Assembly (NCBI GenBank): GCA_937773555.1
Contig: CALJVT010000003.1
Coordinates: 1 to 55,000 of the forward strand
Length of the DNA stretch: 55,000 nucleotides
Source: an uncultured Pseudomonadales bacterium
GTDB taxonomy: Bacteria > Pseudomonadota > Gammaproteobacteria > Pseudomonadales > Balneatricaceae
Direction: 5' to 3'
In this document: positions 9,880 through 20,591 of the stretch, in pieces
How the letters are laid out: every line of letters begins with the position of its first letter
Position numbering within the stretch: the first letter of the stretch is position 1
Notes under the pieces: model-generated
The model's input: the letters and a program-made list of their open reading frames with translations, nothing else
The model's database searches: none
Told to the model about the DNA's origin: nothing
Translations under genes and position numbers: made by a program

Positions 9880-10798
9880 CACGAAGTCCACTTGTTTGAT
9901 GTAAAAACCAATCCACTACAAAGTTCACTGCTACTGTTAATAGGGCAATGGCAGCAGCGGGAATCATAGGGGTTAAGGCAGCGGTTAAGTCGTATTCAGC
10001 AAATTGAATAAGTCCAGCATTCTCTCGCACCATAGAACCCCAGTCTGCGGTTGGGGGTTGAATCCCCACGCCTAAAAACGACAGTGCTGCAATGGTTAAA
10101 AACACAAAACAAAAGCGCAGGCCAAATTCGGCCACCAAGGGGGGCATAATGTTGGGTAGTATTTCCCGACGCATAATCCACATTAAACCTTCACCGCGCA
10201 ATTTTGCAGCTTCTACATAATCCATAACAACCACATTTAATGCGACTGCCCGGGTAAGGCGGAATACCCTAGTAGCATCTAATACGGCAATAATAAATAT
10301 TAGATTGATTGCACTTGAACCAAAAATTGATAGCAACATGAGGGCAAAAATAAGGCTAGGAATAGCCATAAGTACATCCACAAAACGGCTTAATACTTGG
10401 TCTAACCAATTGCGGCTAATAGCGGCCATCAGGCCTAAGCTGCCACCAATTAAAAATGCTAATAGGGTAGTGGCCACGGCAATACCAATGGTATTGCGCG
10501 CACCATAAATGAGACGGCTATAAACATCGCGGCCCAATGCATCGGTGCCCAAAAGAAATTCATCGCTCCAAGGGGCATATGCCATGGGGAAAACTTGTGC
10601 TTGGCCATGGGGCGCAAATAGGGGTGCAAACAACGCCACAATTAAATATAGGCAAATGACGACCATGCCAAACCAAGCTGTGGGTGGGGCAGTTTTTAGC
10701 GTACGCCAAACGTTTTGTAACACGCTTCTTCTTGCTTTTACCAAGGTGACTTCATTGGCAGCAGAATAATCCTCGTGGGGTGTAGTTGGTGTATTCAT
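9869..10798 (-). CDS. Dpp/Opp-type ABC transporter permease (DppC-like)
   Basis: An inner-membrane permease of 309 residues. It has an N-terminal soluble stretch, a first membrane helix near 44-62, then the binding-protein-dependent transport domain with the EAA-like loop EAAKLRGEGLMWIMRREILPN near 200. It pairs with the DppB-like subunit. Its ATG overlaps the DppB stop (ATGA), and its end overlaps the ATPase gene. Confidence 0.9.
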   Translation of the reverse strand: MNTPTTPHEDYSAANEVTLVKARRSVLQNVWRTLKTAPPTAWFGMVVICLYLIVALFAPLFAPHGQAQVFPMAYAPWSDEFLLGTDALGRDVYSRLIYGARNTIGIAVATTLLAFLIGGSLGLMAAISRNWLDQVLSRFVDVLMAIPSLIFALMLLSIFGSSAINLIFIIAVLDATRVFRLTRAVALNVVVMDYVEAAKLRGEGLMWIMRREILPNIMPPLVAEFGLRFCFVFLTIAALSFLGVGIQPPTADWGSMVRENAGLIQFAEYDLTAALTPMIPAAAIALLTVAVNFVVDWFLHQTSGLRDEH

Positions 10799-11776
10799 CG
10801 TGGATGCAACAGCCTTGGGTTAGTAATAATAGAAATAACATCGGCAAATAGGTTGAGTAAGATGTAGGTGCCAGCAAAGATTAATGCGCAGGCTTGCACT
10901 ACCGGAATGTCTCGGCTTGAGACCGCATCTACCATAAGTTGGCCAAGGCCTGGATAAACAAATACTACCTCCACAACGACCACGCCTACTACTAGATAGG
11001 CCAAGTTAAAGGCAATCACATTAACGATAGGTGCCCAAGCATTAGGTAACGCATGGTGCAAAATAACCTTGGCTTTAGAGGCTCCTTTTAACTGTGCCAT
11101 TTCAATATAGGGGCTGGCTAATAAATTAATGATTGCGGCTCGGGTCATGCGCATCATGTGCGCCACAATAACTAAAGTGAGTGTTAAGGCGGGCAGGGTG
11201 GATCGGTAGATTTTTTCTAATATAGGGGTGGAGTCAGAAATATTAGCTAACGAGGGAAGCAACTTAAAATAAGTTGCAAAGACTAAAATTAAAATGTAAC
11301 CCACAAAAAATTCTGGGAAAGAAATGGTAGTGAGAGTCGTAGCGTTGACGACTCCGGTCGTAAAACGAATTACGGTAAAGCGCGGCAGTAATACCTAGGA
11401 TTAGTGCCAGTGGAACGGCAACAAGTGCAGTCATAGAAGCTAAAAATAAGGTGTTGGCTAGACGCGGCTCTATCAGCGCCCAAACTTCTCGAGATCGATC
11501 TACTCCTGAAGAATTGCGGCCAGAAAATGAATTGCCTAAGTCACCGCTTAATACATTTCCTACCCAGCTTAAGTAACGTTCTACAGGGGGTTTGTCTAAG
11601 CCTAATTCTCTACGAAAGGCCTCTACAGTCTCTGGTAATGCAGCTTGTCCTAGTACGGCTTCTCCAAAGTCACCGGGCAAAAACTCTATTGCGCTAAAAA
11701 TAATAATGGACACTACAAAAAGGGTGAGTAGACCCAACCCTAGGCGTTGAATGATAGTGGAAACAATAGGATGCAC
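10795..11776 (-). pseudogene. Dpp/Opp-type ABC permease (DppB-like), split by a frameshift
   Basis: One DppB-like permease is spread over two frames: codons from 11776 to about 11356 encode the N-terminal half (signal-anchor helix, TSGRNS-type loop, helix 2), and 11355 to 10795 encode the rest (FPEFFVGYILILV onward, EAA-like loop IEMAQLKGASKAKVILHHALPN). Removing one base (forward T at 11353) restores NSFYDRVVNATTLTTISFPEF, exactly the expected family sequence, with a total length of about 326 residues. This is either a real lesion that would disable the importer or a single-base assembly error. All other genes of the transporter are intact and overlapping, which makes error the likelier reading. 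Confidence 0.8.
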
Positions 11777-12056
11777 GGAAATGATTACTCTGGGACTTAA
11801 TTTTTATTGATAATTAACTCTATACTAATATCCACCGATTGCCTATCAGAAAGAAATTATGACCCCAGGAAAATTTTCAATAGCATTAACTGCCGATTAA
11901 TTATTCAGAGGCGATTTTTTATGTTACCTTTATTTGTCTAACAACTGCTATGGAACGGCCAATCCGCTCCAAGATGTTATAGCACCCATGGGTTAGCCTT
12001 CGCATGAAGTTTAACCTGTATGAGTTGGTTAGTTATTTAATTGGAGAATAAATACA
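11777..12056. promoter_or_regulatory. Divergent promoter region of the Dpp-type permease operon and its binding protein gene
   Basis: 280 bases between divergent starts, AT-rich, with no ORF. It must carry both promoters. GGAG sits 10 bases before the binding-protein ATG. I see no confident operator. Confidence 0.45.
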
Positions 12057-13658
12057 ATGTCTAAAGATCAAATAGATCAATTAAAAAATCCATTCACTAT
12101 GGATATTAATCGTCGTCAGTTTGTAACCAGTAGTCTAGCTGCAGGTATTATTTTACCGACTGCGATGGCGGTATCCGGAACTGCTTCAGCTGGAGCTCAT
12201 AAAGCAGGTGGTAAGTTTAGATTAGGTATGGGCCATGGATCCACCACAGATTCATTAGATCCAGGAACATCAGAAAATGGCATGTCGCAAAATGTATGTT
12301 TTGCTTATTGTAACCACCTCACAGAGGTAAGCAAGGAAGGTAATTTAATTCCAGAACTTGCAGTTGAGTATGGCGCATCTGCAGATGCAAAAACGTGGAC
12401 TTTTAAAATCCGCCCAGGCGTGACCTTTCATGATGGAAAGGCACTCACGCCTGCCGACGTTGTAGGGTCATTCCAGTTTCATATGGGTGAAGACACAAAG
12501 TCTGCAGGTAAGTCTCTATTAGCAGATGTCACCAATATCGCTGTTAATGGTGATGATGTCGTGTTTACCTTGGGCAATGCTAGTGCTGACTTTGCCTTTA
12601 TTGTCAGTGATTATCACTTCCCCATTTTACCCGTACGTGATGGTCAATTAGACTGGGCTTCTGGTATTGGTACCGGTGGTTATATCATGGAGAATTACGA
12701 GCCAGGTGTGCGGGCTAAGTTTTACCGTAACCCAAACTACTGGAAGCAAGATGCTGCTCATTTTGATGAAGTAGAGCTTTTGGTGATACTTGACGTAACA
12801 GCCCGCCAGAATGCTATGATGAATGGCGATGTGGATGCGATTGGTCGAGTAGATCCCAAAACTGTGCATTTGTTGGCGCGTAATCCTACCTTGGATATTT
12901 TGGAAACCACGGGCACACTGCACTACACCTTCCCTATGCGTTGCGATGCATCACCATTTGATAATTATGATTTCCGTATGGCGTGTAAGCTTTCTGTAGA
13001 TCGTGAAGAATTGGTAACCAAAATTCTTTCAGGCCATGGTGCCATTGGTAATGACACCCCTATTTCTACCGCCAACCCATTTCATAACAGTGATTTGGCG
13101 CAGCGCGCTTATGATCCAGACAAAGCGGCTTTCCACCTTAAGAAAGCAGGTTATGATGGTTCTAATGTGCAGTTGTCTGCTTCTGATGCAGCCTTTGCTG
13201 GCGCCGTTGATGCAGCCTTGTTGATTAAAGAATCAGCAGCTAAATCAGGGCTTAATATAGAAGTAGTGCGTGAGCCTAAAGACGGTTATTGGTCTAACGT
13301 TTGGAACAAGAAGCCTTGGAGCGCATGTTACTGGGGTGGTCGTCCTACTGAAGATTGGATGTTCACTGCGGCTTATATGGCTGATGGAAAATGGAACGAC
13401 ACTGCTTGGCGCACAGGTGCGTCAGTGGAGCGCTTTAATAAACTTGTGCTGTTGGGACGTGCGGAAGTAGATTTAGTGAAACGCCGCGAAATTTACTACG
13501 AGTGCCAAGCCTTGGTTAATGACGATGGTGGTGCGTTGATCCCCATGTTTGCTAACAATGTGCATGCGCTAAGCAAAAAACTAAGTCATGGTCCAGATGT
13601 AGCAGCAAACTGGGAGCTTGATGGTGGTAAAGCAGCCGAGCGCTGGTGGTTTGCATAA
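12057..13658 (+). CDS. Periplasmic solute-binding protein of the Dpp-type transporter (SBP_bac_5), Tat signal
   Basis: A 533-residue family 5 binding protein (dipeptide, opine or nickel binding type). The N-terminus has a twin-arginine signal, NRRQFVTSS, followed by a hydrophobic stretch and AxA near residue 45, so it is exported folded. Typical family segments are LDPGTSEN, LAVEYGASADAKTWTFKIR and FHDGKALTPADVV. It is divergent from the permease and ATPase genes and ends at a strong bidirectional terminator. A Tat-exported binding protein in Gram-negatives usually still lies free in the periplasm. The ligand is unknown; the adjacent hydrolase operon suggests an ester- or amide-containing compound. 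Confidence 0.88.
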   Translation: MSKDQIDQLKNPFTMDINRRQFVTSSLAAGIILPTAMAVSGTASAGAHKAGGKFRLGMGHGSTTDSLDPGTSENGMSQNVCFAYCNHLTEVSKEGNLIPELAVEYGASADAKTWTFKIRPGVTFHDGKALTPADVVGSFQFHMGEDTKSAGKSLLADVTNIAVNGDDVVFTLGNASADFAFIVSDYHFPILPVRDGQLDWASGIGTGGYIMENYEPGVRAKFYRNPNYWKQDAAHFDEVELLVILDVTARQNAMMNGDVDAIGRVDPKTVHLLARNPTLDILETTGTLHYTFPMRCDASPFDNYDFRMACKLSVDREELVTKILSGHGAIGNDTPISTANPFHNSDLAQRAYDPDKAAFHLKKAGYDGSNVQLSASDAAFAGAVDAALLIKESAAKSGLNIEVVREPKDGYWSNVWNKKPWSACYWGGRPTEDWMFTAAYMADGKWNDTAWRTGASVERFNKLVLLGRAEVDLVKRREIYYECQALVNDDGGALIPMFANNVHALSKKLSHGPDVAANWELDGGKAAERWWFA

Positions 13659-13675
13659 CCTTCGCTGACCTTAAC

Positions 13676-13716
13676 AAAAAGGCCTGTGCTGATAGTAGAT
13701 AGCACAGGCCTTTTTT
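13676..13716. terminator. Bidirectional rho-independent terminator
   Basis: The stem pairs AAAAAGGCCTGTGCT with AGCACAGGCCTTTTTT around a 10-base loop, with A and T tracts on both sides. It separates the convergent binding-protein and oxygenase genes. Confidence 0.92.
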
Positions 13717-13720
13717 ATGC

Positions 13721-14500
13721 TTATTCTAAACGCCCGTAGAAGGTCATACGAGCTGATTCTGACAATGCCACATTGGCTTCTGCATTGTAAGCCAGCACTA
13801 CTAGCATTCGCGTTGTATCACCTTGAGTAGGTGTAACACGGTGGAGTGCATCTCTTCCTCTAAACAACACTAAGTCTCCAGCAGACATGGCAAGTACCTT
13901 AGCCTCTACTTCTCCCTTTAATACTCTGCCCACCCCTGGGTAATTCATGTCGCCTTGGCTAGCATCTCTTAACTTAGTAACGTACTCAAATTGCCCACCC
14001 GCTTTGGGTTTTTGCACCAATAAAGTGATGGCAAAAGATGAGTTGTCAAAGTGCCAACCTAGTTCTTGGCCTTCGCTGGCATAATGTAAATTAATTGAAG
14101 ATAGCGCATCTGCATAAGGGTAAAGTTTTTCTTCTCCTAATACACAGGCTAAAAATGAGCGCAGTTCAGGTGCGTCGTAAAGTGTCCTTAGAGGCGAATC
14201 CTCAGCAATCTGGTCATCTGTAATACAACCCTTAGAAGACTGCACCCATTGATTGTGGGGGTGGTCATTATTAAAAGTGGGGTCTTTTTGGGTAAGGTAT
14301 ACATTGTGACCAGACTGAGTATAAAAAGCAGCGCTTTGTTTATGATGACCTTCATCAATTATTGCAGCACGAGCCGCTGGCGTAAGGAAGCTTTTGAGAA
14401 CTAACACCCCTTCATTATCCAATTGATGCTTGCAGGTTTGCTCATAGCCTTTATTGTGAATAGGGTGGCTAACCAGATCGATCACTTGGTTAAGTTGCAT
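13721..14500 (-). CDS. 2-oxoglutarate/Fe(II)-dependent oxygenase family protein
   Basis: A 259-residue protein with a double-stranded beta-helix core. The facial triad can be read as H150-x-D152 (GWHFDNSSF) and H220 (DALHRVTP), with R231 for 2-oxoglutarate. Other residues around the triad (LLVQKPKAGGQFEYV, AGDLVLFRG) fit oxygenases that hydroxylate small molecules or amino acids. It lies downstream of the hut genes on the same strand, 86 bases after hutD, but has its own spacing and may not belong to histidine use. Hydroxylation of a histidine-pathway or peptide-derived compound is possible but unproven. Confidence 0.75.
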   Translation of the reverse strand: MQLNQVIDLVSHPIHNKGYEQTCKHQLDNEGVLVLKSFLTPAARAAIIDEGHHKQSAAFYTQSGHNVYLTQKDPTFNNDHPHNQWVQSSKGCITDDQIAEDSPLRTLYDAPELRSFLACVLGEEKLYPYADALSSINLHYASEGQELGWHFDNSSFAITLLVQKPKAGGQFEYVTKLRDASQGDMNYPGVGRVLKGEVEAKVLAMSAGDLVLFRGRDALHRVTPTQGDTTRMLVVLAYNAEANVALSESARMTFYGRLE

Positions 14501-14586
14501 GGATGACTCCTGAGTTAATCTAGCATCAGTGATGGCCTAGTTTATTGCCACGGAATACTAAACACATGAGCTACTATTAAGAAGGC

Positions 14587-15162
14587 CTAAATGTAGGTAA
14601 TCAGTATACCTATCCAAGCGTCACCAGAACAGTCACAATTATTTTTAGAACTAGGTTCTAGTTGCATTAAATGCTGTGCGTCTAGTGTTTCTCTAGTGTT
14701 GTTGTCGAGTTTGAAGCTGGCGTTCCCATGGATATTAAAAAGCAAAAACAAGTCGCCATCTAAACGAATAGTTTGGTTAGTGTGTTGCTGACTAGTGAAG
14801 ACTTTGGCACTGCAGTTCTGGCGTCTAGTCATGAGATTAAAATCTCGGATTGGTCCATCATGCAAACGTGCATTGATGAGGTCTTCGCCTTTAAAGTGGG
14901 CAGTATCAAGCTGACTTTTAAGAGCCCATGTTTGTTTTTTGTTGTCTGTCAGGGTGACACCTGCTCCATTGATCAAGATCAAACAACGATCGTAACCAGA
15001 AAAGTCTGAAAACGCGCCGTCTTCTGTAACATCGGCCATGCTTAAGCGCCACTGGAACGAATCTCCAGGCTGATGCTTTAATACCTCAATGGTTGAGCCT
15101 AAGCCATTACGCCAGGGCATAGTGATAAAGTCGCCTGGCGAGGTTATCTTTGTTGTATTCAT
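14587..15162 (-). CDS. hutD: HutD family protein
   Basis: A cupin-fold protein of about 191 residues found in hut operons; in Pseudomonas it is thought to act as a governor of histidine use, possibly by binding urocanate or formylglutamate. The typical N-terminus is present ([10 protein letters not shown] near residue 12, then [10 protein letters not shown] and [17 protein letters not shown]). The start ATG at 15162 overlaps the hutI stop (ATGA), which fixes the start; an upstream ATG inside hutI is not needed. It is the last hut gene of the operon. Confidence 0.88.
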   Translation of the reverse strand: MNTTKITSPGDFITMPWRNGLGSTIEVLKHQPGDSFQWRLSMADVTEDGAFSDFSGYDRCLILINGAGVTLTDNKKQTWALKSQLDTAHFKGEDLINARLHDGPIRDFNLMTRRQNCSAKVFTSQQHTNQTIRLDGDLFLLFNIHGNASFKLDNNTRETLDAQHLMQLEPSSKNNCDCSGDAWIGILITYI

Positions 15163-16367
15163 GTAATTTGCCCAGCAACTGCGCGATGTTTCACAAGCTG
15201 GCCACCCAACCAATAACTCAGTTCTGCTGGCTGTTGAATGTCCCAACATACAAAATCGGCAGCATAGCCCACTTTAAGTTGACCGTGACTTTGGCCTAAA
15301 CCAAGCGCCTGAGCACCATGACGAGTGACCCCTTGTAAGGCTTCCAGTGGTGTAAATCCAAATAGGGTGCAGGCCATACTCATCATTAAGCGTAGGGATA
15401 AAACCGGTGCAGACCCTGGGTTGCAGTCGCTAGCAATTGCCATTGGCACGCCCAACTCACGCAGGCGTTGAATCGGTGGCAGCTTAGTTTCTTTGAGGCA
15501 AAAAAATGCCCCAGGTAAAATGACTGCAACGGTGCCTGCAGCGGCCATAGCGACGGCGTCTGCATCACTTAAGTACTCTAAGTGATCACTGGATAATGCC
15601 TTGTAACGCGCAGCAAGGCCAGAACCCCCCAGGTTAGATAGCTGTTCGGCATGAAGTTTTACAGGTAAGTTATGGGCTAAAGCAGCTTTAAATACCCGTT
15701 CAATTTGTGCTACAGAAAAAGCAATGCCTTCACAGAAACCATCAACAGCATCAGCCAAGCCAGCCTTGGCAAGGCTGGGAATAATTTCGTCACAGACTAA
15801 ATCAATGTAAGCATCGGCTCGGCCTTGGTACTCTTGAGGCAGGGCATGGGCGGCTAAACAGCTTGTGCGCAGCGTGACAGATAACTCTTCACCCAAGGTA
15901 CGGGCTACACGTAACATTTTCGTTTCTGTGGCTAGGTCTAAGCCATAACCTGACTTCACCTCTATGCAGGTGACACCATCTGCCATTAGGCCATGTAGGC
16001 GTTTTTTTGCACTCTCTAATAGCTGTTGCGCACTCGCTTTGCGCGTGTCTACCACTGTAGAAACAATGCCACCACCGGCTTTGGCAATAGCCTCGTAGTT
16101 TGCACCTTGCAGGCGCATTTCATATTCGCTACTACGATCGCCACCAAATACTATATGAGTGTGGCAATCAACCAACCCTGGTGTAACCCAACCACCACCC
16201 AAGTTAACGGTGGTTGCCTTGTGTTCAGGTAAGTCACAGGCAGGACCGATCCATTCAATATGACCATTTTTTACAGCTATAGCGGCATCTTTAATGGTGC
16301 CGTAGTCGCTATTGGAGGCCATAGTGGCGGCGTTAAAACCAACATAAACGGTATCGAATGAAGGCAT
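15159..16367 (-). CDS. hutI: Imidazolonepropionase
   Basis: Third step of histidine degradation: hydrolyses 4-imidazolone-5-propionate to N-formimino-L-glutamate. It is a metal-dependent amidohydrolase of 402 residues, the normal length. The metal motif HTHIVFGG is near residue 66, [12 protein letters not shown] near 240, and SDCNPGS near 315. It overlaps hutD at its end and follows hutH with a 34-base gap. Confidence 0.95.
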   Translation of the reverse strand: MPSFDTVYVGFNAATMASNSDYGTIKDAAIAVKNGHIEWIGPACDLPEHKATTVNLGGGWVTPGLVDCHTHIVFGGDRSSEYEMRLQGANYEAIAKAGGGIVSTVVDTRKASAQQLLESAKKRLHGLMADGVTCIEVKSGYGLDLATETKMLRVARTLGEELSVTLRTSCLAAHALPQEYQGRADAYIDLVCDEIIPSLAKAGLADAVDGFCEGIAFSVAQIERVFKAALAHNLPVKLHAEQLSNLGGSGLAARYKALSSDHLEYLSDADAVAMAAAGTVAVILPGAFFCLKETKLPPIQRLRELGVPMAIASDCNPGSAPVLSLRLMMSMACTLFGFTPLEALQGVTRHGAQALGLGQSHGQLKVGYAADFVCWDIQQPAELSYWLGGQLVKHRAVAGQIT

Positions 16368-16401
16368 GTTTTAAGTCCTATTGAGTGCGAACACACAGCG
16401 G

Positions 16402-17937
16402 TTAAGTAAAGCTTGGCATTATTCCGGCAGGCATCATGTCATTATGACAAGCTGTGGCCAACAAATCATTGGCCGCTGCGATGTCTGTGGCAAAGTAACG
16501 GTCTTTATCATAAAAAGGTACTTGTGCACGCAACCCAGAACGGGCTTGCTCTAATAAGGGGCTGGTACTCAAGCCCGTGCGGAAATCTAAACCTTGCACT
16601 GCAGATAAAAGTTCTACAGCTAAAATGCCACGGGTGTTTTCGCTCATGTCCCTCAAGCGCCGCGCTGCAAAGGTGGCCATGGATACATGGTCTTCTTGGT
16701 TAGCAGAGGTAGGTAAGCTGTCGACACAGGCTGGGTGAGCAAAGGTTTTATTTTCACTGGCCAGCGCGGCTGCAGTGACTTGAGCAATCATAAAGCCAGA
16801 ATTCACCCCACCATTGTCAACTAAGAACGGCGGAAGTTGGCTAAGAGCGGAATCAATTAATAAGGCCATGCGGCGTTCAGATAAACTACCAATTTCAGCA
16901 ATGGCTAAGGCTAAATTATCTGCTACCATGGCCACAGGTTCGGCATGGAAGTTACCACCAGAGACAATATCTCCTTGATCGGCAAAGACTAAGGGGTTAT
17001 CAGAAACGGCATTGGACTCTACCTGCAATACCCCGGCAGCATGGCGAATTTGCTCTAAACACGCACCCATTACCTGAGGCTGGCAGCGCAAGGAATAAGG
17101 GTCTTGCACTTTGTGGCAATTATCGTGTGAGGTGCCTATTTCACTGTTTGGGGTCAGTAGATGACGATATGCTGTTGCTGAGTCTATCTGCCCTTTGTGC
17201 CCGCGTGCGTCATGAATGCGTGCATCAAATGGGCTGCGGCTACCCAAAGCAGCTTCTACTGATAGTGCGCCACACACTGTGGCGGAAGCCCACAGGTCCT
17301 CAGCGTGAAATAACCCTTGTAGGGCAAAGGCTGTAGAGGCTTGAGTGCCATTGAGTAATGCCAAACCTTCTTTGGGCGCTAAAATCAATGGTTTTAAACC
17401 TGCAATTTTTAATGCCGCTTGACCAGAGATAATTTCACCTCGGTAGCGAGCCTGACCTTCACCCAGCAAAACTGCACTCATGTGGGCCAAAGGCGCTAAG
17501 TCACCAGACGCTCCAACGGATCCCTTTTCTGGAATACAGGGAAAAACTTCGGTATTAATGAGTGTCATCAAAGCCTCGATCACACTTAACCGGATGCCAG
17601 AGAAACCTCGAGCCAAGCTGTTTACTTTAAGCACCATTACCAAGCGCACCACCGCGTCATCCATTAATCGTCCAATACCTGCTGCATGGGACAAAACAAT
17701 TGAACGTTGCAGCTCTTCAAGGTCTTCTACTTCTATTCTTGTATTGGCCAATAACCCAAAACCGGTGTTGATACCGTATACCGTTCTATTTTCTTCAATA
17801 ACTTGATTAACCAGTTGCTGGCTTTTGTGGATAGCTGGTAGTGCGTCACTGGAGATTGTTACGCACACCTTGCGACGCGCCACTTGGCGTAATTGGGCGA
17901 GTGTTAGAAGACCTGGTTGTATTTCAAACGTGTACAT
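16402..17937 (-). CDS. hutH: Histidine ammonia-lyase
   Basis: First step of histidine degradation: eliminates ammonia to give urocanate. The MIO cofactor triad Ala-Ser-Gly lies in [14 protein letters not shown]. Starting at ATG 17937 puts ASG at 143-145, as in the well-studied Pseudomonas enzyme, and gives 511 residues. That ATG has GAGG 7 bases before it, and this Shine-Dalgarno overlaps the hutU stop; TTG at 17949 is the alternative start. It is co-transcribed with hutU and hutI. Confidence 0.96.
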   Translation of the reverse strand: MYTFEIQPGLLTLAQLRQVARRKVCVTISSDALPAIHKSQQLVNQVIEENRTVYGINTGFGLLANTRIEVEDLEELQRSIVLSHAAGIGRLMDDAVVRLVMVLKVNSLARGFSGIRLSVIEALMTLINTEVFPCIPEKGSVGASGDLAPLAHMSAVLLGEGQARYRGEIISGQAALKIAGLKPLILAPKEGLALLNGTQASTAFALQGLFHAEDLWASATVCGALSVEAALGSRSPFDARIHDARGHKGQIDSATAYRHLLTPNSEIGTSHDNCHKVQDPYSLRCQPQVMGACLEQIRHAAGVLQVESNAVSDNPLVFADQGDIVSGGNFHAEPVAMVADNLALAIAEIGSLSERRMALLIDSALSQLPPFLVDNGGVNSGFMIAQVTAAALASENKTFAHPACVDSLPTSANQEDHVSMATFAARRLRDMSENTRGILAVELLSAVQGLDFRTGLSTSPLLEQARSGLRAQVPFYDKDRYFATDIAAANDLLATACHNDMMPAGIMPSFT

Positions 17938-17945
17938 AACGTGCC

Positions 17946-19646
17946 TCAATGGGTTTTATTGTGCTTAATCATAGGAAGGTTTAAACCTTTTTCTTGGGCG
18001 CAATCTATGGCAATTTGGTAGCCTGCGTCTGCGTGGCGCATTACCCCTGTTGCTGGATCATTGTGCAGTACCCGAGCGATACGGGCAGCCGCTTCGTCGG
18101 TACCATCGCACACAATTACCATGCCCGAATGCTGAGAAAAGCCCATGCCTACGCCACCGCCATGGTGCAATGACACCCAAGTGGCACCAGAAGCCGTATT
18201 GAGTAGAGCATTGAGTAATGGCCAATCAGACACTGCGTCTGATCCGTCCTGCATACCTTCAGTTTCTCGGTTGGGGCTGGCAACAGAGCCAGAATCTAGG
18301 TGATCACGGCCAATGACGATAGGCGCCTTTAGCTCGCCACTACGCACCATTTCATTAAAGGCTAAACCTAATTTGGCCCGTTGGCCCAAGCCAACCCAGC
18401 AAATACGTGCAGGTAAACCTTGGAATTGAATACGCTCACGTGCCATATCGAGCCAGTGATGTAAGTGGGCATCATCTGGGATGAGTTCTTTAACCTTGGC
18501 ATCTGTGCGGTATATGTCTTCTTTGTTACCAGACAGTGCCACCCATCGAAACGGCCCTACACCACGACAAAACAGTGGGCGGATATAGGCAGGAACAAAA
18601 CCTGGGAAGTCAAAAGCATTCTCTACCCCTTCTTCTAGCGCCACCTGACGGATATTATTACCGTAATCTACGGTGGGAATGCCTTGGCTATGGAACGCCA
18701 GTAAAGCTCTCACATGAATAGCCATAGAGGCTTTGGCAGCCTTAATAGTGGCTGCAGGGTCATCAATGGCATTTTGGCGGTAGGTTTCCCAGTCCATATT
18801 CTGTGGTAAGTAACCGTTTAGAGGGTCGTGGGCAGAGGTTTGATCAGTGACTAAGTCTGGCTTAACGCCTCGCTTCACCAGATCTGGTAAAATGTCTACT
18901 GCATTACCCAGTAGGCCAATAGACTTGGCTTCTCCAGCCTGCGTGTAGCGTTTAATTCGTGCTAACGCATCATCAATATCGGCAGCCTGTTCATCTAAAT
19001 AGCGGGTTTTTAAGCGCAGGTCTATGCGGCTTTGCTGGCACTCAATATTAAGTGAGCACGCTCCTGCCAAACTTGCTGCAAGTGGCTGGGCTCCGCCCAT
19101 GCCACCTAAACCCGCAGTTAAAATCCAGCGGCCTTTAAGGTTGCCACCAAAGTGTTGCCGGCCAGCTTCAACAAAAGTTTCGTAGGTGCCCTGAACAATG
19201 CCTTGGCTACCAATATAGATCCAACTACCTGCGGTCATTTGGCCGTACATAGCTAAACCTTTGGCATCTAACTCATTAAAATGATCCCATGTTGCCCAGT
19301 GTGGTACTAGGTTTGAATTCGCAATAAGAACTCTGGGCGCATTAGTATGGGTTTTAAATACCCCCACCGGTTTACCAGACTGCACCAACAGTGTTTCGTC
19401 TTCTTCAAGATCGGTTAAAGAAGAGACGATCTGATCATAACTAGCCCAATCTCTTGCAGCGCGGCCAATACCGCCATACACCACTAGCTCATTTGGATTT
19501 TCAGCTACGTCTGGGTCTAGGTTGTTCATTAGCATGCGCAGGGGCGCTTCAGTCATCCAGCTTTTGGTGCTGATTTTTGTACCAGTCGGTGCTGTTATAT
19601 TTCCACTACGGGTGCGGCGAGCCTTGAGGTCTTCGGCGTTGAGCAT
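17946..19646 (-). CDS. hutU: Urocanate hydratase
   Basis: Second step of histidine degradation: urocanate to imidazolonepropionate using tightly bound NAD+ as electrophile. It has 566 residues, the usual size. The NAD-binding segment [14 protein letters not shown] is near 178, [14 protein letters not shown] follows, and [17 protein letters not shown] is near 493. It is the first gene of the hutUHID operon, with a HutC-type dyad 17 bases upstream of its start. Confidence 0.96.
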   Translation of the reverse strand: MLNAEDLKARRTRSGNITAPTGTKISTKSWMTEAPLRMLMNNLDPDVAENPNELVVYGGIGRAARDWASYDQIVSSLTDLEEDETLLVQSGKPVGVFKTHTNAPRVLIANSNLVPHWATWDHFNELDAKGLAMYGQMTAGSWIYIGSQGIVQGTYETFVEAGRQHFGGNLKGRWILTAGLGGMGGAQPLAASLAGACSLNIECQQSRIDLRLKTRYLDEQAADIDDALARIKRYTQAGEAKSIGLLGNAVDILPDLVKRGVKPDLVTDQTSAHDPLNGYLPQNMDWETYRQNAIDDPAATIKAAKASMAIHVRALLAFHSQGIPTVDYGNNIRQVALEEGVENAFDFPGFVPAYIRPLFCRGVGPFRWVALSGNKEDIYRTDAKVKELIPDDAHLHHWLDMARERIQFQGLPARICWVGLGQRAKLGLAFNEMVRSGELKAPIVIGRDHLDSGSVASPNRETEGMQDGSDAVSDWPLLNALLNTASGATWVSLHHGGGVGMGFSQHSGMVIVCDGTDEAAARIARVLHNDPATGVMRHADAGYQIAIDCAQEKGLNLPMIKHNKTH

Positions 19647-19662
19647 GTGCGTTTTTCCTTAC

Positions 19663-19676
19663 ATGTATATACAAGT
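19663..19676. promoter_or_regulatory. Putative HutC operator at the hutU promoter
   Basis: ATGTATATACAAGT contains the symmetric core TGTATATACA. The same 14-mer with one change is found in the hutC-hutF intergenic region. HutC repressors of Pseudomonas bind TGTATATACA-like sites near hutU, so autoregulated urocanate-induced control is inferred. Confidence 0.75.
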
Positions 19677-19724
19677 AGTAAAACATACGCCAATTTTAAT
19701 AATCTGGCAAGTAAAATGTAGTCA

Positions 19725-20483
19725 TTAAGGACGGCCGAAATGACCAAATAATTGAAATAGATGACCTGGCGATAGCAGCCTAGCACTAGTAACAATTATC
19801 TGGCCAGACCAGGTTCTGCGTTTAATTTGAAGGCAGGGTTGGTGTGTACTAATAGCCAGTTGTTCTGCCTCTGTCGCATTTGGAATAACGGCTTCCACCA
19901 AGTGCTCTCCTTCTGTAATGGGGGCTACTTTATTTAAATAGGCAAATGGTGTCAGTTGTGTAAAGTCTTGTTCTGCATAGTTTGGGGCGAGTGTAGTATT
20001 AACAATGCGCTGTTCCAGTTGAATAGGATGCTGGTTTTCAAAGTGGATTAAAGTTGATTTAAATATGCGCTCACCCGTGCGTAAACCTAGCCTTAAAGCT
20101 TGGTCTGTATTGGCTTTAACAGTCTGTAATTCAACAACTTTTGTTGTATGTTTGTGGCCTCGATCTGCAATTTCTTGAGCAATGTTATGGACTTCAAATA
20201 ACGAAGAATGGGCTTTTTTAGGTGCTACAAATGTACCCACACCTTGTTGCCTAATAAGTACACCATCAGCAGTGAGCTCTCGCAGCGCTCTATTAACGGT
20301 CATGCGGCTTACCCCTAATGCCTTAACCATTTCAGCTTCGGATGGCAGGCGTTGTTCGGGTAGCCAAGTGGACGAGTCAATATTTTCTAAGATAGCGCTT
20401 TTCAGTCGGGCATAAATAGGCGCATTGGTATTTGGCAGTGCGTTGAGTAAGCTTTGAGTGGTATCTGATTGGCGTTTAGTCAC
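19725..20483 (-). CDS. hutC: Histidine utilisation repressor HutC (GntR family)
   Basis: A GntR/HutC regulator with an N-terminal winged helix (PIYARLKSAI to TFVAPKKA, about residues 20-92) and a C-terminal UTRA ligand domain that should bind urocanate. The recognition-helix region is LGVSRMTVNRALRELTADGVL. I favour GTG at 20483 (252 residues, close to the usual 248); an in-frame TTG at 20522 would add 13 residues and has no visible ribosome-binding site. It is divergent from hutF and sits directly upstream of hutU on the same strand with 78 bases between. Confidence 0.9.
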   Translation of the reverse strand: MTKRQSDTTQSLLNALPNTNAPIYARLKSAILENIDSSTWLPEQRLPSEAEMVKALGVSRMTVNRALRELTADGVLIRQQGVGTFVAPKKAHSSLFEVHNIAQEIADRGHKHTTKVVELQTVKANTDQALRLGLRTGERIFKSTLIHFENQHPIQLEQRIVNTTLAPNYAEQDFTQLTPFAYLNKVAPITEGEHLVEAVIPNATEAEQLAISTHQPCLQIKRRTWSGQIIVTSARLLSPGHLFQLFGHFGRP

Positions 20484-20550
20484 AATAGGTCCATAAATCT
20501 TAGTTCTTATTGGAGTATACAATGTTGACTTAACTGTGCCAATTCATGTA

Positions 20551-20564
20551 ATGTCTATACAAGT
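20551..20564. promoter_or_regulatory. Putative HutC operator in the hutC-hutF intergenic region
   Basis: ATGTCTATACAAGT matches the hutU site at 13 of 14 positions and lies 27 bases before the hutF start. A weaker half-site, GTATACAA, lies at 20515-20522. It probably gives HutC control of hutF and of hutC itself. Confidence 0.7.
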
Positions 20565-20591
20565 TAAGCATATATTATCACGAGAGCACTA

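Noticed and set aside
12648-12923. 91-codon open frame antisense to the binding-protein gene
   Set aside because: A shadow of a well-supported gene; no independent start signal.
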